Below, one piece after another: positions 34,300 through 42,734 of a stretch of DNA of 64,000 nt. The notes beneath the pieces are model-generated. The model had not been told where the DNA came from, made no database searches, and saw only the letters and a program-made list of their open reading frames with translations. The DNA is taken from positions 941,001 through 1,005,000 of the forward strand of contig NZ_CP040710.1 in the NCBI RefSeq assembly GCF_005943945.1, written 5' to 3'. A program made the translations under genes and the position numbers. The DNA is from Aggregatimonas sangjinii (GTDB lineage Bacteria > Bacteroidota > Bacteroidia > Flavobacteriales > Flavobacteriaceae). How positions within the stretch are numbered: position 1 is the stretch's first letter; each line of letters starts with the position of its first letter.

Positions 34300-34914
34300 A
34301 TGTTCTATTTTATCATTGATATTCTTGGCACCATCGCATTTGCCATTTCCGGAGTGCTGGTAGCCATGGAAAAGAAACTGGACATCTTTGGCGTATTCAT
34401 TATCGCCTTTGTGACCGCGGTAGGCGGGGGTACGTTACGGGATATCCTGATCGGAAGTACCCCGGTGGTATGGCTCAAACAGCCCGTTTATATTTTCACT
34501 ATCCTGGGAGCGGTCGCATTTGCGGTCATCTTTGTCAATCACTTGAAGTATTTTCGAAAGTCACTTTTTTTATTCGATACCATTGGCATCGGGCTTTATA
34601 CCATGGTCGGTATCGAGAAGGGACTTTCGGTAGATTTACTTCCCGTAATGTGCATAGGTATAGGAACGATTACTGCAAGTTTTGGAGGGGTGATCCGCGA
34701 TATATTGTGTAATGAAATCCCGGTGATTTTTAGAAAAGAGGTGTATGCCACGGTATGTATCTTAGGGGGTGCCAGCTATTTTCTATTTCGGTTGCTTCCC
34801 GTAAATGAAGAATATGCCCATGTTGCGGCAATTGTGGTCATTATCGTTACACGTATCCTAGCCGTTAAATTCCACATTGCCCTTCCTAATATTTATCGAC
34901 GGAAGAGCCTTTGA
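34300..34914 (+). CDS. TRIC/UPF0126 family cation channel-like membrane protein
   Basis: This 204-aa protein has about six to seven transmembrane segments and two internal repeats. Each repeat carries the glycine-rich kink of the family: VGGGTLRDILIG near residue 40 and ASFGGVIRDILCNE near 127. Prokaryotic TRIC proteins form trimeric monovalent-cation channels. It begins 9 bp after the RDD gene and is probably cotranscribed. Confidence 0.9.
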   Translation: MFYFIIDILGTIAFAISGVLVAMEKKLDIFGVFIIAFVTAVGGGTLRDILIGSTPVVWLKQPVYIFTILGAVAFAVIFVNHLKYFRKSLFLFDTIGIGLYTMVGIEKGLSVDLLPVMCIGIGTITASFGGVIRDILCNEIPVIFRKEVYATVCILGGASYFLFRLLPVNEEYAHVAAIVVIIVTRILAVKFHIALPNIYRRKSL

Positions 34915-34946
34915 GTCTGTGAGTTTATGTGTGTAGAGGCGGGCCA

Positions 34947-35654
34947 CTATTCCAAAACCTCTACTTTTTCGATATACACGTTTTGCGAAGGCCAATCACC
35001 TTTGCCAACAGGCTGTTTGTTTATGGCATCGACCACGTCCATTCCGGAAATTACCCTACCGAAGGGGGTATAGTCGCCATCAAGATGATATGATCCCGGA
35101 TCGGTAACCACGATAAAAAATTCGTAAGGCGAGGCGAGCATATGGGGGTTGTTGATTTCACTGCTGGGCATCGAAACGGTACCGCGATGGTGCTTGTGTC
35201 CCTTTCTGGTATCTGGTGGTAACAGATACCTGCCGATTTCACCTCTTTTGTCCGCGGTTTTTTGGTCGTCCGAATTGCCACCTTGAATGATAAAATTCTC
35301 CACCACGCGGTGAAATTGGGTGTTATCGAAATAACCCTGCTTGGTCAAATAAATAAAGTTGGCTTTGTGGTAGGGTACGTTATCGAATAGTTCAATGATA
35401 AATTCCCCGTGATTGGTAGTAACCTTTATCCTGTTTTCCTGGAGTCCTTTTTGATAATCGAAGAAAAAGTCGATGGCGTTTTCCTCGGTCAGCTCAAAAG
35501 GTTCCTCTTTCTTCTTTTTTTTGTTCGTTAAAATGGAGTCTTTTGCTACGGCCTCTTTTTCGGTTGGTTTTTTTTCGATTTGCTTTTCTTCCTTACAGCT
35601 CCCCAGAAAAAATAGTGGTATAATTGTAAGAAGCAGGACTTTTTTTAGATACAT
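34947..35654 (-). CDS. Cyclophilin-type peptidyl-prolyl isomerase, lipoprotein
   Basis: This protein has about 235 residues. The start at 35654 gives a lipoprotein signal (MYLKKVLLLTIIPLFFLGSC); the longer frame from 35681 is less likely. A Lys/Glu-rich linker follows, then a cyclophilin domain from about residue 75 (TTNHGEFIIELF, TQFHRVVENFIIQGG, FFIVVTDPGSYHLDGDYTPFGRVISGMDVV). It catalyses proline isomerisation during folding of periplasmic or envelope proteins. Its ATG overlaps the ATG of the divergent NUDIX gene within one CATG. Confidence 0.92.
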   Translation of the reverse strand: MYLKKVLLLTIIPLFFLGSCKEEKQIEKKPTEKEAVAKDSILTNKKKKKEEPFELTEENAIDFFFDYQKGLQENRIKVTTNHGEFIIELFDNVPYHKANFIYLTKQGYFDNTQFHRVVENFIIQGGNSDDQKTADKRGEIGRYLLPPDTRKGHKHHRGTVSMPSSEINNPHMLASPYEFFIVVTDPGSYHLDGDYTPFGRVISGMDVVDAINKQPVGKGDWPSQNVYIEKVEVLE

Positions 35655-36294
35655 GGATTTCGATTTCTTTGCACAGCGCATCCCAAAAATAAAAAATCTA
35701 CCCCTTCCGGGGGAAGTATCCCACTATAAAATGATTCCCGATTTTCGACAGGAAGAGTTAAAGGCCCATTACTCCGCAAAGAAGAATGCAAAACAAGCCG
35801 GGGTAATGGCATTGTGCTATCCTGAAGCCGGCCATTTGGCGCACCTTTTACTTATCCTCCGGAAGACCTATAAAGGCGTGCACTCCAACCAGGTAGCCTT
35901 TCCCGGTGGTAAGGCGGAGTCGGAGGACAACGGACTTCTAGCGACGGCTTTACGGGAAACGGAGGAGGAGGTAGGAGTGTCTCCACAACAAATCGAGATT
36001 TTCAAGGAGTTGACGCCCATTTACATACCGCCCAGTAATTTTGAAGTGCAGCCTTTCCTAGGTGTTTGCCATACTCAACCGGACTTCAAAATTCAGGAAG
36101 AAGAGGTGGCCGCCTTGGTGAAAGTCCGCTTAACGGAGTTTCTGGACGATGCCAATGTTTTCGAGGAAACGCTGAGCACTTCCTATGCTAAGAATGTAGC
36201 GGTACCGGCCTTTAGGTTAAATGGTCATACCGTGTGGGGCGCCACTGCCATGATGTTGAGCGAAGTCAAGGAATTGATGAAACAGGTGTTGTAG
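35653..36294 (+). CDS. NUDIX hydrolase, CoA pyrophosphatase type
   Basis: This 213-aa protein has its start at 35653 (MDFDFFAQRIPKIKNLPLPG), which matches the usual N-terminus of flavobacterial members; an upstream frame from 35473 runs through the PPIase gene and is not coding. The NUDIX box is at about 88-112 (AFPGGKAESEDNG, TALRETEEEVGV), with the extra CoA-type upstream region. It cleaves CoA or other nucleoside diphosphate derivatives in the cytoplasm. The start codon overlaps the divergent PPIase start. Confidence 0.9.
   Translation: MDFDFFAQRIPKIKNLPLPGEVSHYKMIPDFRQEELKAHYSAKKNAKQAGVMALCYPEAGHLAHLLLILRKTYKGVHSNQVAFPGGKAESEDNGLLATALRETEEEVGVSPQQIEIFKELTPIYIPPSNFEVQPFLGVCHTQPDFKIQEEEVAALVKVRLTEFLDDANVFEETLSTSYAKNVAVPAFRLNGHTVWGATAMMLSEVKELMKQVL
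35684..35691 (-). promoter_or_regulatory. Candidate -7 element (TATTTTTG) for the cyclophilin gene, inside the NUDIX coding region
   Basis: The plus-strand CAAAAATA reads TATTTTTG on the minus strand, matching TAnnTTTG. It lies about 30 bp upstream of the PPIase ATG at 35654. No clear -33 TTTG is seen at 19-21 bp, so this is tentative. Such a site would lie within the first codons of the NUDIX gene. Confidence 0.33.
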
Positions 36295-36348
36295 TTTTTC
36301 TGAACGGTATGATGACGGATTTATCATCTTTCTTTCTATAACTCGATC

Positions 36349-36381
36349 GGTGCTCGGTGCTCGGTGCTCGGTGCTCGGTGC
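36349..36381. repeat. Heptanucleotide microsatellite GGTGCTC, about 4.7 copies
   Basis: Four perfect copies of GGTGCTC (36349-36376) plus GGTGC lie in the 195-bp gap between the NUDIX and acyltransferase genes. It is noncoding as read here. The distance to the acyltransferase ATG at 36490 is about 110 bp. Confidence 0.9.
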
Positions 36382-36489
36382 AGATAGTCGGTAGGGTTTT
36401 CACACCATTTCCTATCTCTTGTGTTTCCAGTTTCAAATTTCGAACTTCGTACCGCCTTATCTCTCATTCATTTCGTATTTTAGCACCTT

Positions 36490-37299
36490 ATGGGCATATT
36501 CAAAAGAAACCCTTTCGGTCATATTCTCTTTCTCAAAAAATTCCTGATTCGTTTTTTGGGACTTGTTACGCATGCGCGCTATAAAAGATTCAACAAGCTG
36601 GAAATCGAAGGCTCGGAAGTCATTCGGAACCTACCGGATAAAAATGTACTTTTCGTTAGCAACCACCAGACGTATTTTGCGGATGTCGTGGCCATGTTTC
36701 ATGTTTTCAATGCCAGTTTAAAGGGCAGGGACGATAGTATTAAGGGCATTCAGTATTTATGGCAGCCCAAACTCAACATCTATTACATCGCCGCGGCCGA
36801 AACTATGAACAAGAACCTCTTGACCAAAATAATGGCCTACGTTGGTTCGATCAGTGTAGAGCGAACCTGGCGCGCTGAAGGCAAGGACGTGAACCGCCAA
36901 GTAAAAATGAGCGATATATCGTCTATCGGGAAGGCACTCGCCGATGGTTGGGTCATTACCTTCCCCCAAGGAACGACCACGCCATGGAAACCGTTGCGCA
37001 AGGGTACCGCCCATATCATTAAAAAATACCAACCTCTTGTAGTGCCAGTGGTCATTGATGGTTTTAGACGTTCTTTTGATAAAAAGGGGTTGCGGATAAA
37101 GAAAAAAGGCATTTTGCAATCAATGGTCATCAAAGAACCTCTGGAGATTGACTATGAGAACGAATCGTTCGAAGCGATTATCGAAAAGTTGGAATATGCC
37201 ATTGAGCAACACCCATCCTTTTTAAAGGTAATTCCGCAAGAAGAACTTTTAGCCTTGGAAGAAGAGAATAAACTGCGCAAGTTCCGGAATACGAATTGA
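36490..37299 (+). CDS. PlsC-like 1-acyl-sn-glycerol-3-phosphate acyltransferase, divergent motifs
   Basis: This 269-aa membrane-associated acyltransferase has an N-terminal hydrophobic and basic segment (LFLKKFLIRFLGLV). The acyl-transfer motif reads SNHQTYFAD (about 57-65), with five residues between His and Asp rather than four. The phosphate-binding block is TFPQGTTTPW (about 157-166) with Gln where FPEGT is usual. The later PVVPVVIDGF block is typical. The family makes phosphatidic acid or transfers acyl groups to other acceptors; the altered motifs make the acceptor uncertain. It is convergent with the next gene, with stop codons touching. Confidence 0.82.
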   Translation: MGIFKRNPFGHILFLKKFLIRFLGLVTHARYKRFNKLEIEGSEVIRNLPDKNVLFVSNHQTYFADVVAMFHVFNASLKGRDDSIKGIQYLWQPKLNIYYIAAAETMNKNLLTKIMAYVGSISVERTWRAEGKDVNRQVKMSDISSIGKALADGWVITFPQGTTTPWKPLRKGTAHIIKKYQPLVVPVVIDGFRRSFDKKGLRIKKKGILQSMVIKEPLEIDYENESFEAIIEKLEYAIEQHPSFLKVIPQEELLALEEENKLRKFRNTN

Positions 37300-37947
37300 T
37301 TAGACCTCCAATCGTTTCAATTCTTTGTAGTTGAATTTGAGTTTCCGAAGGAGCAGGCCATATAATAAAAAGTATACTCCTCCCATAACTACGGCAAATG
37401 CTATACCCCCTAAGGCCAAAATCAAGACTGCCGCGGATTTTAGTTTTTCCAACGGAATTTCCTGTGCTTTTTCGGAAACCCCCTCTATACTTAGCAGCAC
37501 ACTATCATCAACATAAATGCCTACGATGAATATGGCAAAAAATACCAAAATCATGGCCAAGCAGAAAATAACATAGTGTTTCACCGTTTTTCGGGTCTTT
37601 ATGATTTTCCGCATGAGGTTTTTCGAGTTGTCGAGTACGGAGATTTCTTTATATCTATTGTAAAACTGAAAGATAAAATACAGCACAACTATATAATAGA
37701 AAATATTAAAACCGATATAGTAGTTGCCCATTAATCCCAGATTTTGGGTCGACCAGTCCTCCGTGCCTACCGATAAGAATACCAGAAGGTTCGGAAGAAT
37801 CAATTCCAAAATGCTAATGATCAAAATCCATTTCACGACAGAAGATGACTTCTTCCATGTCATCTTATGAATTTCGTCGTATGACAGCTTGGGAAGGTGT
37901 TCCTTCTTTTTCTGCCAATCTTTCTTTAATAGTTCCAGTTCGTCCAT
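37300..37947 (-). CDS. Membrane protein cotranscribed with ECF sigma factor (possible anti-sigma factor)
   Basis: This 215-aa protein starts with a soluble, charged N-terminus of about 40 residues (DELELLKKDWQKKKEHLPKLS, with SYDEIHKM after it). Four membrane helices follow (about 40-60, 80-100, 125-150 and 180-205). It begins 7 bp after the sigma-factor stop on the same strand. A cytoplasmic N-terminal segment of this size next to an ECF sigma gene suggests an anti-sigma role, but no named anti-sigma domain is visible. An ATG at 37950 gives one more Met. Confidence 0.75.
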   Translation of the reverse strand: MDELELLKKDWQKKKEHLPKLSYDEIHKMTWKKSSSVVKWILIISILELILPNLLVFLSVGTEDWSTQNLGLMGNYYIGFNIFYYIVVLYFIFQFYNRYKEISVLDNSKNLMRKIIKTRKTVKHYVIFCLAMILVFFAIFIVGIYVDDSVLLSIEGVSEKAQEIPLEKLKSAAVLILALGGIAFAVVMGGVYFLLYGLLLRKLKFNYKELKRLEV

Positions 37948-37954
37948 CATATCC

Positions 37955-38449
37955 TTAGGGATTCAGTATGGTTCTCAATTTTGTTTTGATACGGTTCATC
38001 TTTACCCGGGCATTGACCTCTGTAATACCCAAGGTTTCCGAAATCTCCGTATAGTTTTTGTCCTCAAGGTATAAGAACACCAAGGCCTTGTCGATATCGT
38101 TCAATTGTCTTACCGCTTTATACATCAACTTTAGCTGTTGCTCCTCTGTTTCATCATATTCGTCGGCTTTTATCTTAAAAATTACCGATTCGTAGTCTTG
38201 GGTCTGTATACGCCTTTTTGATTTACGATATAGGGTGATGGCCGTATTTAGTGCCACACGATACATCCAAGTACTGAATTTGCTATCGCCCCGAAATTTG
38301 GGGTACGCTTTCCAAAGTTGAATGGTAATTTCCTGAAAAAGGTCTTTGTGGGCATCGCGATCGTTGGTGTACAACGAGCAGATTTTGTGAACAATGTTTT
38401 GATTGTTCTCTAACTCGGTCACAAATTGATGCTCCAGTTCTTTCGTCAC
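37955..38449 (-). CDS. ECF-type RNA polymerase sigma factor
   Basis: This 164-aa protein has the two sigma-70 domains of group IV factors. Region 2 lies near 15-80 (KDLFQEITIQLWKAYPKFRG, STWMYRVALNTAI) and region 4 near 110-160 (YLEDKNYTEISETLGITEVN, VKMNRIKTKLR). It directs transcription of a small regulon in response to an envelope or other signal. The operon with a membrane protein fits sigma/anti-sigma control. The 159-bp upstream gap probably holds an autoregulated promoter, whose consensus is unknown. Confidence 0.93.
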   Translation of the reverse strand: MTKELEHQFVTELENNQNIVHKICSLYTNDRDAHKDLFQEITIQLWKAYPKFRGDSKFSTWMYRVALNTAITLYRKSKRRIQTQDYESVIFKIKADEYDETEEQQLKLMYKAVRQLNDIDKALVFLYLEDKNYTEISETLGITEVNARVKMNRIKTKLRTILNP

Positions 38450-38608
38450 TATAAGGTGGGTAGGTTGTTAAGAGGTTAGTCCGTTGTTTTGTCGATTTGT
38501 TACAGTCTTAAGGAAAAAAAATCCAAACTCAAACTCAAATGCGAGTACCAAATTCAAACACGACGACCGTGCATTGGGAATTTTTGCGAATAGCCAATTA
38601 TATACTTC

Positions 38609-40036
38609 TTATTCCCTATAATCTAGGGCGGGCGCCCTGTCTCCCAACAATGGTATATACTTGAAGTCGGCGCCTCGGCGTTCGATGAACTCCGTTTTCG
38701 CTTTTTGTACCAAATCCTTATTCTGAAACAATTCGATGGCAGTAAGGGTCAAAGTCTTGGCAGCGACCATCATGCCCTTTTTTCCAATCGTGGTGCCGCC
38801 GGCGGCCACTGCTTGCCAGCTATGCGCAGGAGTACCTGGTACCCATGTCGCCGCACCCATACCCACTGTGGGTACCGTAAAGCTAACATCGCCTACATCG
38901 GTAGAGCCATAAGCCCTAGCTTCGATCTTATACGGTTGAATGGTTTTGGCCGTTTCGACATCGGCTTTTTCCTGTCCCAAACTAACCGCTATTTTATCTG
39001 CGAAGGCCAGTTCTTCAGGAGTATAGGTAATGCCTCCAATTTCGGAGAGCTTGTCGTGCACGAGTTTTTGCAGGGTCAGGTTGGGCAACAATTCGTGCGT
39101 ACCTCCAATCATCTCGTAGTCCATTGTCGTTCCCGTACCCAAAGCGGCTCCTTCCGCGGCTTTTACCATACGGTCAAAAATATCGATGACAACGTCGCGC
39201 GAGTTGTGTCGGGCGTAATAATATACTTCGGCAAAATCGGGCACTACGTTGGGCGCCTTTCCCCCGGAGGTAATGACATAGTGTATTCGTGCTTCTTGTG
39301 GAATATGTTCCCGCATCATGTTGACCATGGCGTTCATGGCTTCTACACCATCCAAAGCGGAGCGACCTTTTTCAGGGGACCCCGCTGCATGGGCCGAAAT
39401 ACCGTAGAAACGAAACTTGGCCGATTTATTGGCCAAGGCCGCCCCGGCACTTGCCGCGTTCTGCGAACTGGGATGCCAATGTAGGGCAATATCCACATCA
39501 TCGAAAAGACCTTCGCGCACCATATATACTTTTCCGGAACCGCCTTCCTCGGCCGGAGTCCCATAAAAGCGAATTGTACCTTTGGTCTTATTCGCTTCCA
39601 TCCATTCTTTTACCGCAATGGCAGCTGCTGTAGAGGCCGTACCGAACAAATGATGCCCACAGGCGTGACCTGCTGCTTTGCCTGCCGATTTCTTTTCCGC
39701 CACTGCCTCCTGCGAAAGTCCGGGTAGGGCATCGTATTCCCCCATGATGCCGATTATGGGTGCTCCGCTACCAAATTCCGCCGTAAACGCCGTAGGAATG
39801 CCCGCCACGCCTGTTGTGATGCTAAAACCAGCCTCGGAGAGCGTTTGCTGCAAAAGCGCTGCGCTCGCTTTTTCCTGATAGCCCATTTCTGCCAGCTCCC
39901 AAATTTCTTGGGCTATAGCGCTGTAGGCTTCCTTCTGGCTGTCCAGTTTTTTGATGACATCGGCCGTTTTCTTTTGAGCCATCGCGCCAGTCAGGCAGAA
40001 CGTAAGAACTAGGCAAAATAATTTAGTGGATTTCAT
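38609..40036 (-). CDS. M20 family amidohydrolase (AbgB-like), exported
   Basis: This 475-aa protein has a signal peptide (KLFCLVLTFCLTGAMAQ). The metallopeptidase domain shows GHACGHHLFG (about 124-133), GTPAEEGGSGK (about 160-170), HWHPSSQNA and a late AHSWQ His motif, with a dimerisation domain between (FRFYGISAHAAGSPEKGRSAL). It resembles p-aminobenzoyl-glutamate hydrolase subunit B and other peptide or N-acyl amino acid hydrolases. Export to the periplasm suggests a role in processing extracellular amides. It is monocistronic. Confidence 0.9.
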   Translation of the reverse strand: MKSTKLFCLVLTFCLTGAMAQKKTADVIKKLDSQKEAYSAIAQEIWELAEMGYQEKASAALLQQTLSEAGFSITTGVAGIPTAFTAEFGSGAPIIGIMGEYDALPGLSQEAVAEKKSAGKAAGHACGHHLFGTASTAAAIAVKEWMEANKTKGTIRFYGTPAEEGGSGKVYMVREGLFDDVDIALHWHPSSQNAASAGAALANKSAKFRFYGISAHAAGSPEKGRSALDGVEAMNAMVNMMREHIPQEARIHYVITSGGKAPNVVPDFAEVYYYARHNSRDVVIDIFDRMVKAAEGAALGTGTTMDYEMIGGTHELLPNLTLQKLVHDKLSEIGGITYTPEELAFADKIAVSLGQEKADVETAKTIQPYKIEARAYGSTDVGDVSFTVPTVGMGAATWVPGTPAHSWQAVAAGGTTIGKKGMMVAAKTLTLTAIELFQNKDLVQKAKTEFIERRGADFKYIPLLGDRAPALDYRE

Positions 40037-40172
40037 AGGTGTGGCTTTTAATTGATCCTTTAAATATAGGGAAAAGCTAGCGACTGTTCCGGACTAGCGC
40101 ACCGGCATTTTGTCCCTAATTATATGTGTTCAAGACGACGCTGCCCAATCGTCTGAATAGCCTAAAATTTTC

Positions 40173-41864
40173 CTAATCTAATTGATAAACACAGGCCTGA
40201 TAGGAATACAATTCGAAGGTCTTGCCTTCACGAGGGCGGACATCATCGTTGGAAATCAATAATTTTGTCTTTTCAAAGGCTAGTTCTGCTAAGTCGATAG
40301 TCGCCCGCTGCGTCGAAAAACTAAGGAGTATTAAATACCTATGGTTTTCCATACTTCGTGTATAGGCATAGATTTCCTCATGATCTTCCTGTAGCAACTG
40401 ATATGTACCATATACTAAAATGAGGTGCTCTTTTCGTATTTCGACCATACGCTTGAAATAATTGAGCACGGAATAAGCGTCTTCTTCTTGGGTAGCAACA
40501 TTAACACCTTCCTTGTAATTATCATTTACCTTGATCCATGGTTTTTCCTTTGAAAACCCGGCATGGGCCGTTGTATTCCATTGCATCGGGGTTCGGGCAT
40601 TATCGCGACTCGCATCCTGTTCGTTTCGTAAAAAAGCTTCGGTATCACCACCTTCTAGTTCAATGGTTTTGTAGCGGTTTAGGGTATTGATGTCTTTATA
40701 ATCGGAAATTTTATCGAATTTGATGTTGGTCATACCGATTTCCTCTCCATAATAAAAATAGGGTGTACCGCGCATGGTCAATAAAAAGGTCTGCAACATT
40801 GTGGCCGATTTGAACCAATGCGACCGCGAATCCCGCCCCCATCGACTAACACTTCTCGGGAAGTCGTGGTTGTCCAAAAACATACTGCCCCAGCCTTTTT
40901 TTGAAAAAACCGCATCCCACTGGCTATGTATCCGTTTGAATTCGGTAAGCTTCCAGTTGTCTTTTCGCATTTCAAAAACCTTCTGCTCTTCCCGATCCAA
41001 CGCCATTAGGTCGAAATGAAAAAACATATTCAGTTCCTGTCGGTCCTCATCCACAAAATCCAACGCCTTATCCAAACCTATGCCAGGAGCCTCGCCCACC
41101 GTCATTACATCGTATTTGTTGAGCACTTCGGTATGTATTTCGTGGAGGTACTCATGCAATTTGGGTCCGTCGGAATAAAAGGGAACAAAATCGCCATTAA
41201 AACGCTCGGGGAGTTCTGGGTAATCGGTGTCTTTCGAAATAAACGAAATGACGTCCATACGAAAACCATCTACACCTTTGTTGAACCAGAACTTCATGAT
41301 GTCATGCACTTCTTCCCGCACTTTGGGGTTCTCCCATTTTAAATCGGGCTGTTTTACCGAAAAGGAGTGTAGGTAGTAGGCATCGGAAGGTTCGTCATAT
41401 TTCCACGCATTTCCTTCTACATCAAAATAACTCCATCGTTTGGGGGGAATACCTTTTTCTGCGGGCCACCAGTGGTAATAGTCCCGATACGGATTGTCTC
41501 TTGATTTTCTCGATTCGACAAACCACTCATGCTCGTCGCTCGTATGGTTCACCACGAGATCCATGACCAATTTGAGGCCTCTTTCTTTCATCCCGAAGAG
41601 CAGCGCATCAAAATCCTGCATCGTACCGAATTCGGGCATAATATTGCGATAGTCGGCAATATCATAACCATTGTCATCATTTGGGGAAACATAGACCGGA
41701 TTGAGCCATATGATATCTACACCAAGACTTTGAATGTAATCAAGGCGCTGGATAACGCCGCGAAGGTCCCCGATACCATTTCCGGTGGTGTCCTGAAAAC
41801 TTCTTGGATATATCTGGTAAACTACTCCTTCTTTCCACCATTTACGAAGCTGATCTTGCATCAT
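40173..41864 (-). CDS. GH13 alpha-glucosidase (oligo-1,6-glucosidase type)
   Basis: This cytoplasmic glycoside hydrolase of about 563 residues cleaves alpha-glucosidic bonds in short oligosaccharides. It begins WWKEGVVYQIYPRSFQDTTG as usual for the GH13_31-like group. The catalytic triad is visible: nucleophile Asp204 in GFRMDVI, acid/base Glu258 in TVGEAPG and Asp334 in LDNHDFPRS. The start at 41864 (MMQDQLRKWW) is preferred over an upstream ATG at 41903. No transporter or SusCD genes are next to it, so it is not in an obvious polysaccharide utilisation locus. Confidence 0.94.
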   Translation of the reverse strand: MMQDQLRKWWKEGVVYQIYPRSFQDTTGNGIGDLRGVIQRLDYIQSLGVDIIWLNPVYVSPNDDNGYDIADYRNIMPEFGTMQDFDALLFGMKERGLKLVMDLVVNHTSDEHEWFVESRKSRDNPYRDYYHWWPAEKGIPPKRWSYFDVEGNAWKYDEPSDAYYLHSFSVKQPDLKWENPKVREEVHDIMKFWFNKGVDGFRMDVISFISKDTDYPELPERFNGDFVPFYSDGPKLHEYLHEIHTEVLNKYDVMTVGEAPGIGLDKALDFVDEDRQELNMFFHFDLMALDREEQKVFEMRKDNWKLTEFKRIHSQWDAVFSKKGWGSMFLDNHDFPRSVSRWGRDSRSHWFKSATMLQTFLLTMRGTPYFYYGEEIGMTNIKFDKISDYKDINTLNRYKTIELEGGDTEAFLRNEQDASRDNARTPMQWNTTAHAGFSKEKPWIKVNDNYKEGVNVATQEEDAYSVLNYFKRMVEIRKEHLILVYGTYQLLQEDHEEIYAYTRSMENHRYLILLSFSTQRATIDLAELAFEKTKLLISNDDVRPREGKTFELYSYQACVYQLD

Positions 41865-42198
41865 GAATTGTAATTTTTCACTAAATATAACATATCCATT
41901 CATACCAAAAACAGTCGCTGAAAACTATAACGTTTTCGATATTTTTTTTCACGCTGCTTTTGGATTTTATAGGGATAGCATCAATTCGAGGTAGCATGTT
42001 AAAACTTAAAAAGTCCTTGGAAATAGCCCAATATATTTAGAGAAGTTTGGTGGCTTTATGCAGACGAAAAGGGTAATTCCCATTTTAATAGGTATAGCCT
42101 AGAGGAAGGGAATAGTATGATCGCTATGTTAAATATTCGATAAGCATCGACTTTTTCGTATAGTTTGTTCTATCTTAAAAAGTGTAATTTACCGACGT
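41865..42198. other. Divergent intergenic region between alpha-glucosidase and a barrel protein gene
   Basis: About 330 bp, AT-rich, without a supported gene. Near the plus-strand gene a TTTG (within 42161-42168) and a TAATTTAC about 17 bp later are a weak match to the Bacteroidota promoter pattern. I see no RNA gene or strong hairpin. Confidence 0.4.
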
Positions 42199-42729
42199 AT
42201 GAATAAATGGTCAGCCGTCTTTTTGACTCTATTGTTATCAACAACAAATATGGTATTCGGCCAAATAGAACCCGATACTAAACAGAGTGATACCCCTTCA
42301 GTGATATTGGATGCGCGTGGTTATCCGATTTCGATTTGGGGAGAAGAGCATTCTTCTTTTGATTTCAATTATCGGCTGTCCCCGAAATTGGTAGCGCAAT
42401 TACAAGGTTTTTATGATGAATATGCCTGTGGTCTTTGCAGCGATCGGTTTCGAACCTTCGTGGGTCTAAAATGGTACGTTTCGAATAGGTTTTATCTAAT
42501 ATCCGGACTGGATATGGAGGCTGAAGTAGGCGTTACCGGAAGACAATCTCGAGAACCGAAGAAACCTAGAATGGGTTTTACAGGAGGTGTGGGGTATGAC
42601 GTTAGGGAAAACCTATTGCTAGAGGCAAAGGGTAATTTTCAGTTGAACAATTCCAAAATGGGGGCGTTTGGCGAACCGCAAATACGCATGCCACAACTTT
42701 ACACCGTAGGCGGTAAGTTGAAATTCTAG
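42199..42729 (+). CDS. Exported small beta-barrel-like protein, function unknown
   Basis: This 176-aa protein has a signal peptide (SAVFLTLLLSTTNMVFGQ). The mature part has alternating strands with aromatic ends (FDFNYRLSPKLVAQLQGFYDE, VGLKWYVSNRFYLISGLDME, GFTGGVGYDVRENLLLEAKGNF) and ends in a strand with terminal Phe (LYTVGGKLKF). This is the pattern of small outer-membrane barrels. It has two Cys (CGLC) near residue 75. No family is recognised. It is convergent with xerD. Confidence 0.65.
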   Translation: MNKWSAVFLTLLLSTTNMVFGQIEPDTKQSDTPSVILDARGYPISIWGEEHSSFDFNYRLSPKLVAQLQGFYDEYACGLCSDRFRTFVGLKWYVSNRFYLISGLDMEAEVGVTGRQSREPKKPRMGFTGGVGYDVRENLLLEAKGNFQLNNSKMGAFGEPQIRMPQLYTVGGKLKF

Positions 42730-42734
42730 TGTAC

